Shown: positions 1 through 9,200, numbered from the stretch's first letter. The stretch is 47,334 nt of DNA from Nostoc indistinguendum CM1-VF10 (GCA_019359215.1 JAHHHS010000055.1:1-47334); one strand, 5' to 3'. Translations and numbers: made by a program. Notes: a model not told the origin generated them from the sequence alone.

Positions 1-155
1 AATTACGGGCGGCGGAAGACCCTGAGTTTGAAACCTTCTATACCAAAAACATTTTGCTGAACGAGGGTATCCGCGCTTGGATGGCTCCTCAAGATCAACC
101 CCACGAACAATTTGTATTCCCTGAGGAGGTATTACCACGTGGTAACGCTCTCTAA
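1..155 (+). CDS. psbD: Photosystem II D2 protein, C-terminal fragment
   Basis: This is the 3' end of psbD; the rest lies left of the window. Reading from base 3, the translation runs through AAEDPEFETFY and IRAWMAPQDQPHEQF and ends EEVLPRGNAL, followed by TAA at 153-155. This is the well-known C-terminus of D2, one of the two reaction-centre core proteins of photosystem II in the thylakoid membrane. The last 17 bases overlap the start of psbC, the arrangement conserved in cyanobacteria and chloroplasts. Identity is certain; only the tail can be judged here. Confidence 0.96.
   Translation, partial: LRAAEDPEFETFYTKNILLNEGIRAWMAPQDQPHEQFVFPEEVLPRGNAL
123..130 (+). promoter_or_regulatory. Ribosome-binding site that fixes the psbC GTG start
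   Basis: GAGGAGGT lies eight bases before the GTG at 139 and inside the psbD coding region. It is the strongest Shine-Dalgarno match near either candidate start and supports GTG initiation within psbD. Confidence 0.85.
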
Positions 156-1530
156 TAGACCAAATATATTAGGCGGCACTGGACGCGACCAAGAATCTAC
201 TGGCTTTGCCTGGTGGTCTGGTAATGCGCGTTTAATCAATCTATCTGGCAAACTACTGGGTGCTCATGTTGCCCACTCTGGTTTGATTGTATTCTGGGCT
301 GGAGCGATGACCTTGTTTGAAGTCGCTCACTTCATTCCTGAAAAGCCCATGTACGAGCAGGGCTTGATCCTGTTACCTCACCTCGCCAGTCAGGGCTGGG
401 GTGTTGGTGCTGGTGGTGAAGTTATCGACACCTTCCCCTACTTTGTTGTCGGTGTACTCCACTTAATTTCCTCAGCCGTCCTTGGCTTTGGCGGTATCTA
501 TCATGCCGTTCGTGGCCCAGAAACCTTAGAAGAATACTCTTCTTTCTTTGGTTACGACTGGAAAGACAAGAACAAGATGACCAACATCATCGGGTTCCAC
601 CTGATTATTTTGGGATGCGGTGCGCTGCTGTTGGTGCTAAAGGCAATGTTCTTTGGCGGTTTGTATGACACCTGGGCACCAGGCGGAGGTGACGTTCGGA
701 TTATTACTAATCCGACACTGAACCCAGCAGTCATCTTCGGCTATGTACTGAAGTCTCCCTTCGGTGGCGAAGGCTGGATTGTCAGCGTCGATAACTTGGA
801 AGATGTGGTCGGCGGTCACATCTGGGTTGCCTTTATCTGTATTGCTGGCGGTATTTTTCACATCCTTACCAAGCCTTTTGCTTGGTCACGTCGTGCATCC
901 ATCTGGTCTGGTGAGGCTTACCTCTCCTACAGCTTGGGCGCTCTGTCGTTGATGGGCTTCATTGCCTCCATCTATGTTTGGTTTAACAACACCGTTTACC
1001 CTAGCGAATTTTACGGTCCTACTGGTCCAGAAGCTTCTCAAGCTCAAGCTTTGACCTTCTTGATTCGTGACCAACGCTTAGGTGCTAACGTCGGTTCTGC
1101 CCAAGGTCCCACAGGATTGGGTAAATACCTGATGCGCTCTCCAACTGGTGAAATCATCTTCGGTGGTGAAACCATGCGCTTCTGGGATTTCCGTGGCCCT
1201 TGGTTGGAGCCTCTACGTGGCCCCAATGGTCTTGACCTCGAAAAAATCAAGAACGATATTCAGCCTTGGCAAGCTCGTCGCGCTGCTGAATACATGACCC
1301 ACGCTCCTCTGGGTTCTTTGAACTCCGTAGGTGGTGTGGCTACCGAAATTAACTCGTTCAACTATGTATCTCCTCGCGCTTGGTTGGCGACTTCTCACTT
1401 CGTACTAGGATTCTTCTTCTTAGTTGGTCACTTGTGGCACGCTGGTCGCGCACGGGCTGCGGCTGGTGGTTTTGAGAAAGGAATTAACCGTGAAACTGAG
1501 CCAGTGATGTTCATGGACGACCTAGATTAG
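139..1530 (+). CDS. psbC: Photosystem II CP43 chlorophyll-binding protein
   Basis: CP43 is the inner antenna protein of photosystem II; it binds chlorophyll a in the thylakoid membrane and contributes to the Mn4CaO5 cluster. The start chosen is GTG at 139, giving MVTLSNRPN and 463 residues, the usual family length. A strong ribosome site (GAGGAGGT, 123-130) lies eight bases upstream, inside psbD; a longer reading from a TTG at 112 would put this site within the gene. The motif FGGETMRFWD is present; in characterised CP43 its Glu is a manganese ligand and its Arg lies in the second shell. Several hydrophobic helices flank the large lumenal loop. The 17-bp overlap with psbD implies co-transcription and coupled translation. 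The protein looks intact. Confidence 0.98.
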   Translation: MVTLSNRPNILGGTGRDQESTGFAWWSGNARLINLSGKLLGAHVAHSGLIVFWAGAMTLFEVAHFIPEKPMYEQGLILLPHLASQGWGVGAGGEVIDTFPYFVVGVLHLISSAVLGFGGIYHAVRGPETLEEYSSFFGYDWKDKNKMTNIIGFHLIILGCGALLLVLKAMFFGGLYDTWAPGGGDVRIITNPTLNPAVIFGYVLKSPFGGEGWIVSVDNLEDVVGGHIWVAFICIAGGIFHILTKPFAWSRRASIWSGEAYLSYSLGALSLMGFIASIYVWFNNTVYPSEFYGPTGPEASQAQALTFLIRDQRLGANVGSAQGPTGLGKYLMRSPTGEIIFGGETMRFWDFRGPWLEPLRGPNGLDLEKIKNDIQPWQARRAAEYMTHAPLGSLNSVGGVATEINSFNYVSPRAWLATSHFVLGFFFLVGHLWHAGRARAAAGGFEKGINRETEPVMFMDDLD

Positions 1531-1573
1531 GTTGTAAAGTTTATTTCATCACTGACAATTAAATAATTTAGAG

Positions 1574-1602
1574 GCTCTTGCATAAAAGCAAGGGCTTTTT
1601 TT
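1574..1602 (+). terminator. Rho-independent-type terminator after psbDC
   Basis: GCTCTTGC (1574-1581) pairs with GCAAGGGC (1588-1595), with one G-T pair and a six-base loop, and is followed at once by a run of seven T. It lies 44 bases after the psbC stop and should end the psbDC transcript. Confidence 0.85.
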
Positions 1603-1660
1603 ATAGGAAAATTAGTCATCTCTTGATTAAAGTGAGTGACTTACCAACGTAATTAATACT

Positions 1661-1846
1661 ATGAGCGATTCCAATTTTATTGATGCTTTGGGATGGACAT
1701 CTGAAGCTAAAGAAAAATTGCAAAATATTCCCTTTTTTGTCCGCTCTCAAGCTAAAGCCAGAATTGAACAGTTGGCTCGTGAAGCAGGCCAAGATGTTGT
1801 GACAGCGAATTTGGTAGAACAGGCTAGGCTTGAGTTTGGACAATAA
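1661..1846 (+). CDS. PCP_red domain mini-protein (protochlorophyllide-reductase-like module)
   Basis: This is a 61-residue protein with the pattern W-x4-AKEKLQNIPFFVRSQAKARIEQLARE. That is the small PCP_red domain also found at the C-terminus of the ChlB/BchB subunit of dark-operative protochlorophyllide reductase. Stand-alone copies of this size are common in cyanobacteria, and their role is not established. The protein is helical, without membrane segments or cysteines, so it cannot be a reductase alone. It starts at ATG 1661 and is followed 21 bases later by the Uma2 gene, so the two may be co-transcribed. The domain call is firm; a link to chlorophyll synthesis is inference from the domain name and from the psbDC neighbourhood. 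Confidence 0.8.
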   Translation: MSDSNFIDALGWTSEAKEKLQNIPFFVRSQAKARIEQLAREAGQDVVTANLVEQARLEFGQ

Positions 1847-1867
1847 AACATTCTGGAGGTCGTAACA

Positions 1868-2488
1868 ATGACAGTCGCCAAAAATCGAGCAGACCGAGTA
1901 ATGCTTTATGACATTAGCTGGCAACAGTTTGAAAATCTTCTAAAAGACTTAGGAGAGCATCGGGCAGCAAGGTTAGCTTACGATCGCACTACCTTAGAAA
2001 TTATGACACCTTTACCTGAACACGAACATTACAAAGAGGTAATTGGCGATTTAGTCAAAGAAATCGCTGATGTGCTGGATTTAGACTATGAAAGTTATGG
2101 CTCGACTACTTGGAAGCAAGAAAGCCGAATGGCAGGGGTAGAGTCAGATAACTGCTTCTATTTTCAGAATGAAGCTGCGATTCGGGGTAGATTGGATCTA
2201 GACTTGAGACAAGACCCGTCGCCTGATTTGGCACTGGAAATTGATGTTACCAGTAAGTCTCTGAATCGTTTTCCCATTTATGCCCGCCTGGGAGTAACAG
2301 AACTCTGGTTTTATGATTCCGGTGAATTAAAGATTTATCTCCTGCAAAATGAGGAATATGTCGAGTCAGAGAAGAGTTTAGTGTTTCCTACTTTAGAAAT
2401 TCGGGACTTGCCGAAACTGATTGAGCAAAATCGGGCAGATGGCAGACGCGCAATTCGTCAGGCGGTGCGCGAATGGGTGAAGATTTAA
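1868..2488 (+). CDS. Uma2 family protein (DUF820, PD-(D/E)XK nuclease fold)
   Basis: This 206-residue protein belongs to the Uma2/DUF820 family, which is strongly expanded in cyanobacteria and has a restriction-endonuclease-like fold. Visible family features are the N-terminal helix-strand region (ISWQQFENLLKDLGEH), the TPLPEHEHYK segment and the core PSPDLALEIDVTSKS, whose acidic residues correspond to the predicted metal site. GVTELWFYD follows and is also typical. GGAGGT stands about eight bases before ATG 1868. The gene follows the PCP_red gene by 21 bases. The biological role of Uma2 proteins is unknown; they are often found near mobile DNA. The gene appears intact. Confidence 0.88.
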   Translation: MTVAKNRADRVMLYDISWQQFENLLKDLGEHRAARLAYDRTTLEIMTPLPEHEHYKEVIGDLVKEIADVLDLDYESYGSTTWKQESRMAGVESDNCFYFQNEAAIRGRLDLDLRQDPSPDLALEIDVTSKSLNRFPIYARLGVTELWFYDSGELKIYLLQNEEYVESEKSLVFPTLEIRDLPKLIEQNRADGRRAIRQAVREWVKI

Positions 2489-2539
2489 CTACCCAATCAA
2501 CCTAATTCATAATTACGAATTACGAATTACGAATTAGTA
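2489..2539. repeat. Heptamer-type tract (ATTACGA units) between convergent genes
   Basis: About four copies of a short A/T-rich unit (AATTACG and variants) lie between the convergent Uma2 and SWIM genes. The same unit, in either orientation, recurs at 21244-21262 and 36364-36390. It belongs to the short tandem repeats usual in Nostoc intergenic DNA. Confidence 0.7.
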
Positions 2540-3376
2540 TCAACTCGCTCCCACATTCATCGCTTCTAAAAAAGCCTTCTGGCTCATATCTCTGTAAACT
2601 GTATTCAAAGACTTCATTACCACATCACTCGAAGTTGAATTTACTGCATTTTCCTCTTCCTTCGCTAGGGGTATTGCTCCTAAAACATCTAATACCATTT
2701 CGCTGGTAGACGGCGCAATCACTACCAAAGATGACTCTAGTGGCTCATTGTATTGCCAGAAAGAATCAATTTTTACCGAGTATTTGTTATTAGGAATTGA
2801 CTGTTGAATATCGGGCGTTTCTGTGGTAGTGGGTTTAATCTTGGCATTACGTAATTGGCGTAAATCGCTGATAATTTGCTCTTTTGTGCGTCCCCGCAAT
2901 TGAAATAGTACAAAGGGGTCTTCACTAAATCGCTCGCCTAACTGATAGTACAATGCACCAATGTGTTTACAGGGATTTGCTTTATCAGGACAAGAGCATT
3001 TACTGTGGACATCACCAAGGGTAAAAGGAAATATTGAAAGACCATTGGCTGTAAATACTTCTTCTATGTTTTGTGGCATTTCTCCTGCTAGTAATTTGGC
3101 AGCAAAAATTGCCCTTTGAGACATGGTTTCAATTACATAACCCCACTGTTCATCGCTAAAAGGTTCAAGGGAAAGGGAAACTTTATAAGGTTCTACTTCA
3201 CTACCTTGCACCCTAGCTAATACTTTTGCACCTTTAAATTCGATGCTGAGAACATTTCCCTGGCGAGCATAGTTTCTCGCACGTTCTAAACGCTTTTTAA
3301 ACCGATAGGAATCTAGTAAATCTAGCCATTGTTGTGACCACCATTCTCGACTGGCTTGTAATGTGTAATTAGTCAT
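2540..3376 (-). CDS. SWIM zinc-finger protein, usual partner of the SNF2 helicase
   Basis: This 278-residue protein has a SWIM zinc finger around residues 125-138, with the CxC...CxH ligands visible in CSCPDKANPCKH. The N-terminal part (REWWSQQWLDLLDSY) and the segment ARNYARQGNVLSIEF are typical of bacterial SWIM proteins encoded beside a large SNF2 helicase. SWIM fingers bind nucleic acid or protein; in these pairs the protein is thought to assist the helicase, but no activity is established. Here the helicase gene (6231-9470) is on the same strand but separated by about 2.9 kb holding a caspase and a broken NTPase gene. ATG 3376 gives the expected N-terminus. Confidence 0.88.
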   Translation of the reverse strand: MTNYTLQASREWWSQQWLDLLDSYRFKKRLERARNYARQGNVLSIEFKGAKVLARVQGSEVEPYKVSLSLEPFSDEQWGYVIETMSQRAIFAAKLLAGEMPQNIEEVFTANGLSIFPFTLGDVHSKCSCPDKANPCKHIGALYYQLGERFSEDPFVLFQLRGRTKEQIISDLRQLRNAKIKPTTTETPDIQQSIPNNKYSVKIDSFWQYNEPLESSLVVIAPSTSEMVLDVLGAIPLAKEEENAVNSTSSDVVMKSLNTVYRDMSQKAFLEAMNVGAS

Positions 3377-3484
3377 AAGTCACGTTGCTTCGCTCCGAAT
3401 TCAAAATTATGGGATAGATGAGTTGATCTCGTTTTGTGACAGTTACCTCAGACTATAGCAATCCTAAATCATTCGTGAACAACA

Positions 3485-3517
3485 AGATCCCCGACTTCTC
3501 CAAGAAGTCGGGGATCT
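3485..3517. repeat. Perfect hairpin, Nostoc-type palindromic repeat
   Basis: AGATCCCCGACTTCT (3485-3499) pairs perfectly with AGAAGTCGGGGATCT (3503-3517) around a three-base loop. It lies between the NTPase pseudogene and the SWIM gene and could weaken read-through in either direction. It resembles dispersed palindromes of Nostoc genomes; no T run follows it. Confidence 0.75.
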
Positions 3518-3543
3518 GAGCCTAACGATTTTCACAAATCGAA

Positions 3544-4762
3544 TTATTCCATCCCTGCCTTGCGCCGCAACCGCTCAACTAATCGGCGCGAAAAATCCAA
3601 GTGCTGATCGCGCAGGCGCTCTCGGATTTCCAGGGCATCCTGTGCTAACGGTAACGCCTCTGTGTAGCGTTCCTTCTTCTCCAGAACTTGCGCTAAACCC
3701 TCGTTAGCGTCAGCCACTAAGTCTTGCCGTCCTAGTTCTTGCGCTAGGGCTAACTCACGCTCGTACCAGGGGCGGGCTTCTGAAGGGCGATCGCGGTCAA
3801 GGGCTAGAAGTCCCAAGTTGCCAGAAATATAAGCTTGCTCTTGTTTCAAATCCAGCTTTTCAGCGATCGCCAATGCTTCCTTGTAGTAGGACTCGGCGCG
3901 ATCATATTGTCCCTGCGATAGCGCAATTCCTCCCAGATTGCTGAAATCAATTGCTACATCCGTCTCGTTACCTAGTTCCCTGTCAATTGCTAAAACATCT
4001 TGGTACAGCCGCTCCGCTTCTGCCTCTAAGAGACGATCTAAGCGGATGGTGACAGCGCTTTCCCCTGTGCGGCGGCGGCTGGTGATGATGGCTTTGTTGG
4101 GGGTGGGCAGTTTCCGCACAAACTCGGCAATCATATCGCGTTCTTCTGCATTAAGCGTTTCCAAGTTGTCCCAAATTAATAGGGTGCGCCGTCCCCGCAG
4201 AGCATCGAGAAGGGCGCGGCGGCGTTCTGTGGCATCAGTCATTTTCACAATATCTGTCTGTCCCAACCCCTTGGCAAATTCCCGGCAGAAGCTATCGAGA
4301 GAAGACAGGGCGAGGGTTTCTTCCCGCACTCCTTCAGCTGAAAGCCAGGTAGTCTTGGCAGAAACAAACAGGTAGGCATCAAACAAGGCTTGTTTACGGG
4401 CTAGGTGTGCTACCTCCAGCGCTAACGCCGTTTTGCCCATACCACCAATACCATCGATCGCCACGCCCCAACCGCGTTCCTCTGGTGAAAGTGCTTCCAA
4501 ACAACGGGCGATTTCTTGTTTGCGTCCCACAAACACATGGTTATAGCGGGGCAGGTTATCGGGCAAACTTTCTGGGCGCTTTCGCTGTAACTGGCTTAAT
4601 CGCGTCTCTAAGCTGGTGACTTCTTTTTGTTTTTCTTCTAGTTCGATTTGCAAATCTACTGGAACTCGAATCCCATAACTAGCTTTTTTTTTCCTCCTCT
4701 AATATCTGGAGGGCACGACGAGCGCGGTTAAGAGTTCGCTGTAATGCTTCTTGATTATCCAT
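3544..4762 (-). pseudogene. NLR-like NTPase/TPR protein, frameshifted and internally deleted
   Basis: The intended start is ATG 4762 (MDNQEALQRTLNRARRA). Translation then meets a run of nine A (T at 4684-4692); with eight A the frame would continue into SYGIRVPVDLQIELEEK, with nine it stops at once. The downstream frame stays open for about 369 codons from a TTG at 4653. Counting from there it has a Walker A site (GIGGMGKT, about 68-75), a Walker B strand (TLLIWDN, about 157-163), a sensor-like AIITSRR, and then three or four TPR repeats to the end. The usual region between NTPase core and TPRs is missing: the sequence passes from RLDRLLEAEA straight into a TPR unit (ERLYQDVLAIDRELG). The N-terminal module matches the C-terminus of the adjacent caspase gene. 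It is probably decayed, although polymerase slippage on the A run could restore some product. Confidence 0.8.
4684..4692 (-). other. Nine-A run causing a frameshift (possible slippage site)
   Basis: On the coding strand, nine A follow GAGGAGG and precede GCTAGTTATGGG. The frame from ATG 4762 needs eight (or eleven) A to join SYGIRVPVDLQ; with nine it reads AGC TAG. The homologous point in the caspase gene (LEEQATSFGIRIP) has no A run. Confidence 0.85.
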
Positions 4763-4811
4763 AAGGTTATATAAAAAATAAATCTAATATTAATACGCTG
4801 CACACTATGGA

Positions 4812-4890
4812 GATCCCCCTAAATCCCCCTTAAGAAGGGGGATTTTAAGAAACTCTCTTGCCCCACTTTTTAAGGGGGGTTGGGGGGATC
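4812..4890. repeat. Imperfect inverted-repeat element
   Basis: The left arm (4812-4832, GATCCCCCTAAATCCCCCTT and on) is nearly complementary to the right arm (4870-4890, ending GGTTGGGGGGATC). A smaller hairpin lies inside (4822-4844). It is a C/G-tract element of a type common between cyanobacterial genes, lying between the caspase gene and the NTPase pseudogene. Confidence 0.7.
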
Positions 4891-4933
4891 AAAAGCCTGT
4901 GGGGGAACTCTAGTCTTTCACAGTATCCCCCAA

Positions 4934-4982
4934 AACTCGGCGGCTCGTGTTCGGAACTCGGCAGTTCGTGTTCAGAACTCGG
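4934..4982. repeat. 21-bp tandem repeat, about 2.3 copies
   Basis: Unit 1 (4934-4954), unit 2 (4955-4975) and a partial third unit each begin AACTCGG and contain CTCGTGTTC or TTCGTGTTC. It lies just beyond the 3' end of the caspase gene. A 21-bp period would allow in-frame expansion, but no gene is read through it. Confidence 0.75.
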
Positions 4983-5014
4983 AATGAGAAAAATCATCGT
5001 CGGATATTATTTGC

Positions 5015-6040
5015 TTAATCCAATCCTGTTCTTTGATGCCGGGACTCTAATTCAGTTACCTGGCGGCGTTTCTCTTCTAATTCAATCTGCAAATCCACTG
5101 GAATACGAATGCCAAAGGAAGTAGCTTGTTCTTCTAAAATTGCTAACGCTCGTTTTGCTCTTGCCAATGCAGGTGTTACCACTTGTTGATCGGTCATAAT
5201 TTGCAAGTCTAGAACTGTGGTTGAGCTTGGTAATCCCTTCCCTCCCCGCAGCATGGCAATAGGAAAATCTTCCATCGCCGTATCAAAAAACGGAGTCTGT
5301 TCTGCCTGATGTTGTGTTCTGGCGCTCTCTGGAACGATTTTACCCAAATGATTGATCAGATTTGAGAGCATAACTTTGGAATCCCCTGGTTGATTAGCCG
5401 CTCCCCGCAATGCCTCAATTAGATGATAAGTATACAGACTCATAGTTCCATCAGGACGTATCCAAGAAACCTGATTGCCTCTGGAGGACGTAAACACCGC
5501 CCGTCCTTCACCCTGCTTCAAGGCATCGACTACGCCCTTGGGCAATGCCGTAGCGATAAAATCAGCAGGTAGTTCGCCTTTAGAAGTAGCCATACCTTCT
5601 GCATGACAACTATCAATTACCACCCACAACCGCTTTGCTTGAATCTGCCGCAAAGCTTGAGTAAATTCTTGGGCAGATAGGGCGGTGTTAGCAATGTCTG
5701 TGGAATTAAAGTCATGTTGCAGCAAATAATAACACTGACTTGATAAATCAAAGCACCCATGACCAGAGTAAAAAACTACAATTGTTGCATCTTTATCGGC
5801 AGCAGCCTTTTCCTTTAACCACGTTAATCCATCCAAAATTGCGCTGCGCGTTGTCTGTTGATTCTGCAATAAGCGAATATGTTCTGAATCATCCAGATAG
5901 GCACACAAGTTTGGATCGGTTAACACTGTTTTCAGGGCTTGCACATCTTTAACTGTGACAGGCAATGAATATCGAGATTCGGCTGTTGTGCCAACCCCAA
6001 TTAACAATGCATAACCGTGGGCAAAGTGATTCGACATCAT
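5015..6040 (-). CDS. Caspase-like protease (peptidase C14) with C-terminal adaptor module
   Basis: This protein of about 341 residues begins with the family signature YALLIGVG. The catalytic dyad is visible: His about 94 in FYSGHG and Cys about 145 in VVIDSCHAEG. After the protease domain (to about residue 265) comes a linker, then a terminal module of about 41 residues (about 294-334) containing RAKRALAILEEQ and RIPVDLQIELEEKRRQV. The same module opens the neighbouring NTPase/TPR pseudogene. Cyanobacterial caspase homologues of this type usually cut after basic residues and are proposed to act in programmed cell death or conflict systems. Tandem ATGs at 6040/6037 are preferred; an upstream TTG at 6076 is possible. 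No strong ribosome site is seen. The protease looks intact although its probable partner is broken. Confidence 0.86.
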   Translation of the reverse strand: MMSNHFAHGYALLIGVGTTAESRYSLPVTVKDVQALKTVLTDPNLCAYLDDSEHIRLLQNQQTTRSAILDGLTWLKEKAAADKDATIVVFYSGHGCFDLSSQCYYLLQHDFNSTDIANTALSAQEFTQALRQIQAKRLWVVIDSCHAEGMATSKGELPADFIATALPKGVVDALKQGEGRAVFTSSRGNQVSWIRPDGTMSLYTYHLIEALRGAANQPGDSKVMLSNLINHLGKIVPESARTQHQAEQTPFFDTAMEDFPIAMLRGGKGLPSSTTVLDLQIMTDQQVVTPALARAKRALAILEEQATSFGIRIPVDLQIELEEKRRQVTELESRHQRTGLD

Positions 6041-6129
6041 GGCACAGGGTAAAGAAGAAGGTGTGATATTTTTCAATATCGCATATTTAATCTAGTGGTC
6101 TGCCCCATTAATTTTGTGAAGTTTGTAGT

Positions 6130-6200
6130 GAGCGCTTTAGCGCTCAAATTAAGGACTAAAGTTCTTACCCTTCGGGTTCGTTAGTCGCTCATGAGGGAAA
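6130..6200. repeat. Palindrome-rich Nostoc repeat between caspase and helicase genes
   Basis: A perfect palindrome GAGCGCTTTAGCGCTC (6130-6145) is followed by a small hairpin (AGGACTAAAGTTCT) and ACCCTTCGGGT. Then comes GTTAGTCGCTCATGAGG with further C-rich repeats. No gene is evident on either strand; the helicase gene ends at 6231. Confidence 0.65.
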
Positions 6201-6230
6201 CCCCCAAGACCGCGCTAACTCGCTACGAAC

Positions 6231-9200
6231 TTATTCTGCATCATCGTCAATTACTGCACTGCGATCGAGTATTAGTAAGTTGCGAAGTTGGTCTGTATCC
6301 AGTTCAGTCAACCATTCTTCACCAGCACCTACAACTTGTTCAGCTAGTTGTTTCTTACTTTCAATCATGTCATGAATTTTTTCTTCTAAAGTGCCTGTGC
6401 AGACAAATTTATGTACTTGCACATTTCGGGTTTGACCAATCCGAAATACTCTGTCTGTGGCTTGATTTTCCACGGCTGGATTCCACCATCTATCAAAGTG
6501 GAATACATGATTTGCTCTTGTTAAATTCAGTCCGACACCACCTGCTTTCAGAGAAAGAATCATAATCGGTGGCCCTTGAGGATCGTGTTGGAAACGGTCG
6601 ATCATTTCCTCTCGTTGTTTTTTACTGGTACTGCCATATAAAAAGAATATTTCTCGCCCTAGCTGTTTTTCTAAATAGGGTTTAAGTAATTTACCCCACT
6701 CAGCAAATTGTGTAAAGATTAAAGCTCTATCGCTTTCTGCTAAAACTTCTTCTAACATTTCTTCTAGGCGCAGAAGTTTTGCTGAATTATGTTGCTCTAA
6801 TGTAGCTTGTTTCAAGTATTGTGCTGGGTGATTGCAGATTTGTTTGAGTTTAATCAGTAAAGCCAAAATCATCCCCCGACGTTGCAATCCTTCAGCAGAT
6901 TCTATCTCCACTAAAGATTGTTCTACAACTTGTTGATAAAGTGCGGCTTGTTCACCAGTTAAACCACAAAATACAGTCATTTCTTGCTTATCTGGTAAAT
7001 CTTGAATGATGTCGCGATCGCTTTTCAATCGCCGCAGTATAAATGGCTGAACTAATGAACGTAATTGAGTCAAAGAAGCGGTATCGCCATACTTTTCAAT
7101 TGGCATGGCAAACCGACGCTGGAAAAATTGCTTATTGCCTAAATATCCTGGATTGAGAAAATCTAAAATAGACCATAGTTCTTGCAGCCTATTTTCTACT
7201 GGTGTCCCTGTCAATGCAATACGGAATGTCGCTTCTAATTCCCGCACTGCTTTTGACTGCTTCGCCTCTGGATTTTTCACATTCTGGGCTTCGTCTAAAA
7301 CAATTATCTGCCAAGAGACACTTTGCAATGACTTGATATCTCGATGAAGCAGTGAGTAGCTAGTAACGATTAAATCGTGCTTTTTCACTGCTTCTAAAAA
7401 CGCTTTCCCTTTTGGGCGTTTGTCACCGTGATATTGCAAAATTTTCAGGCTTGGTGCAAATTTATTGACTTCCCTTTCCCAGTTGCCTAAAACAGAAGTT
7501 GGACAAACTAATAGTGTTGGATTTTCTAGTGTATACTGTTCTTTAAGATGTAGCAAAAAAGCGATAAACTGCACGGTTTTGCCGAGTCCCATGTCGTCTG
7601 CGAGACATGCACCCAAACCCCAACGTTCCAAGAAGGATAGCCAAGCAGCGCCACGTTCTTGATAAGGTCGCAACTGTCCTTTAAAGCCTGCTGGTGTAGG
7701 CAAAGGTGCGATCGCTTGATTATTACTTAACGCCCCAATCAACTCTTGCAATGCCCCAGATGCCTCAAAGCTGACCACTGGTAACTTTTCAATTACTTGG
7801 GTATCCCCTGTACTGAAACGCAAAGCATCTTCCAGCGAAAGCGCCATTTGGTCTTTGCGAGTGGTAAAAAATGTTTGGGCTGTCTTAATATCTTGAGAGC
7901 GCAATTCCACCCACTCGCCGTTAATTTCCACTAGCGGACTATTTAAAGCCACAAGTTTATCAAACTCGGCTTTAGAAATAGTTTGTCCACCAATTGCCAA
8001 TTGCCATTGGAAATTCAGTAAACTCTGCAACCCTAAACGTCCCTGCTTTTTCTTTGGGGTTTCGGCAGTAATTTTTAAACCCAAACGGTTCGCCCATCCT
8101 TCGCGGTTCGCTAAACTGGGAGGCAAAATTACTCCCAAACCACTGTCTTCTAACCTCCAAGCTACAGCTTTGATAAACTCATAAGCTTGCATGGGGGTGA
8201 TACGAGAAAATTGGGGGTATTCGGTTTCAAAGCTGGGCGCGATCGCTGGATATAATCGAGAAGCTAGCCCCAAACCTCGCAAAAATGTTTCCTGTGGTTG
8301 CTCAATTGTTCGATTTTCATAAACCAATCGTTCAACTGGATTGTTCCAAATAGTTGCTGCATCCACCAAAAACTCAGGATCATCAGCCGCTTGCAAATAA
8401 TACGCCAATGTCCAATCTGTTTCGCCAGACTCTGGAGAACGCAGTTGAAAACAGGTGCGAAATAGAGTTTTAAGAGTTAATTGGTATTGTAGCGGCATAG
8501 TCCAAGCCTTCAATGCCGCTTCCAATCGTTCCACTTCAATTGCATCTGCATTAACTGTACCAACTGCACTAGTTAACCCTTGCAACCACTGCCGCACCGC
8601 AGATGGTAAAGATGCAATCGCCTTAGCTTCAGTTGGAGGTTGAGAACCCGCCATCCCGCGCACTTGGGCATCTATCGTACTGTTGAGAAATCCCAGCAAC
8701 AATTCTTGAGGTTCAGTAGGGAAGTTTATATAAAGTAGGGATTGGGAAAACTCCTCCCCAGTCCCCAGTCCCTCCTGATAAGTCCGACAAACCAACGGCA
8801 TATTCGTAGAAAATCTTTCTAGACGGGTTCCATCTACAGCACTGTCTAAAAGTACTTGCCACTTAGTAGCGAACACACCATCTGATTGTCGGTTAATTGT
8901 TGGTAAAAACTTACACCGCGAGATTAAATCTAAACTCCACCGGGAAACTTGCGACCAAAAACGTAAATCTCCTCCTAAAAAGGCATCTTCCCCTTTAGCA
9001 GCATTTAAGGGAACAGCAGCGAGAAATTTTACCGCCTCGCTGGGGTTGAGACAAAAACCTTCAACTCGCCACGGTTGCAAATATTGCGGGGAGTCTGTAT
9101 CTAGCTCCAAGCTAGCAGAATGTACCGGGAAAATCCCTGCTGTTCCTTCGCTACTGCCTTCTGGGATATAAGTTGGCACCGCAATTATTTGCGAATGCGT

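Noticed and set aside
112..138. Longer psbC beginning at a TTG
   Set aside because: The ribosome site lies inside this extension and the family N-terminus starts at the GTG.
4858..5124. Open frame on the plus strand through the repeats and the caspase 3' end
   Set aside because: It is built from an inverted repeat, a tandem repeat and the antisense of the caspase module; no ribosome site or family resemblance.
6191..6565. Plus-strand open frame over the helicase 3' end
   Set aside because: It is antisense to the strongly conserved helicase motif VI region, with no independent support.
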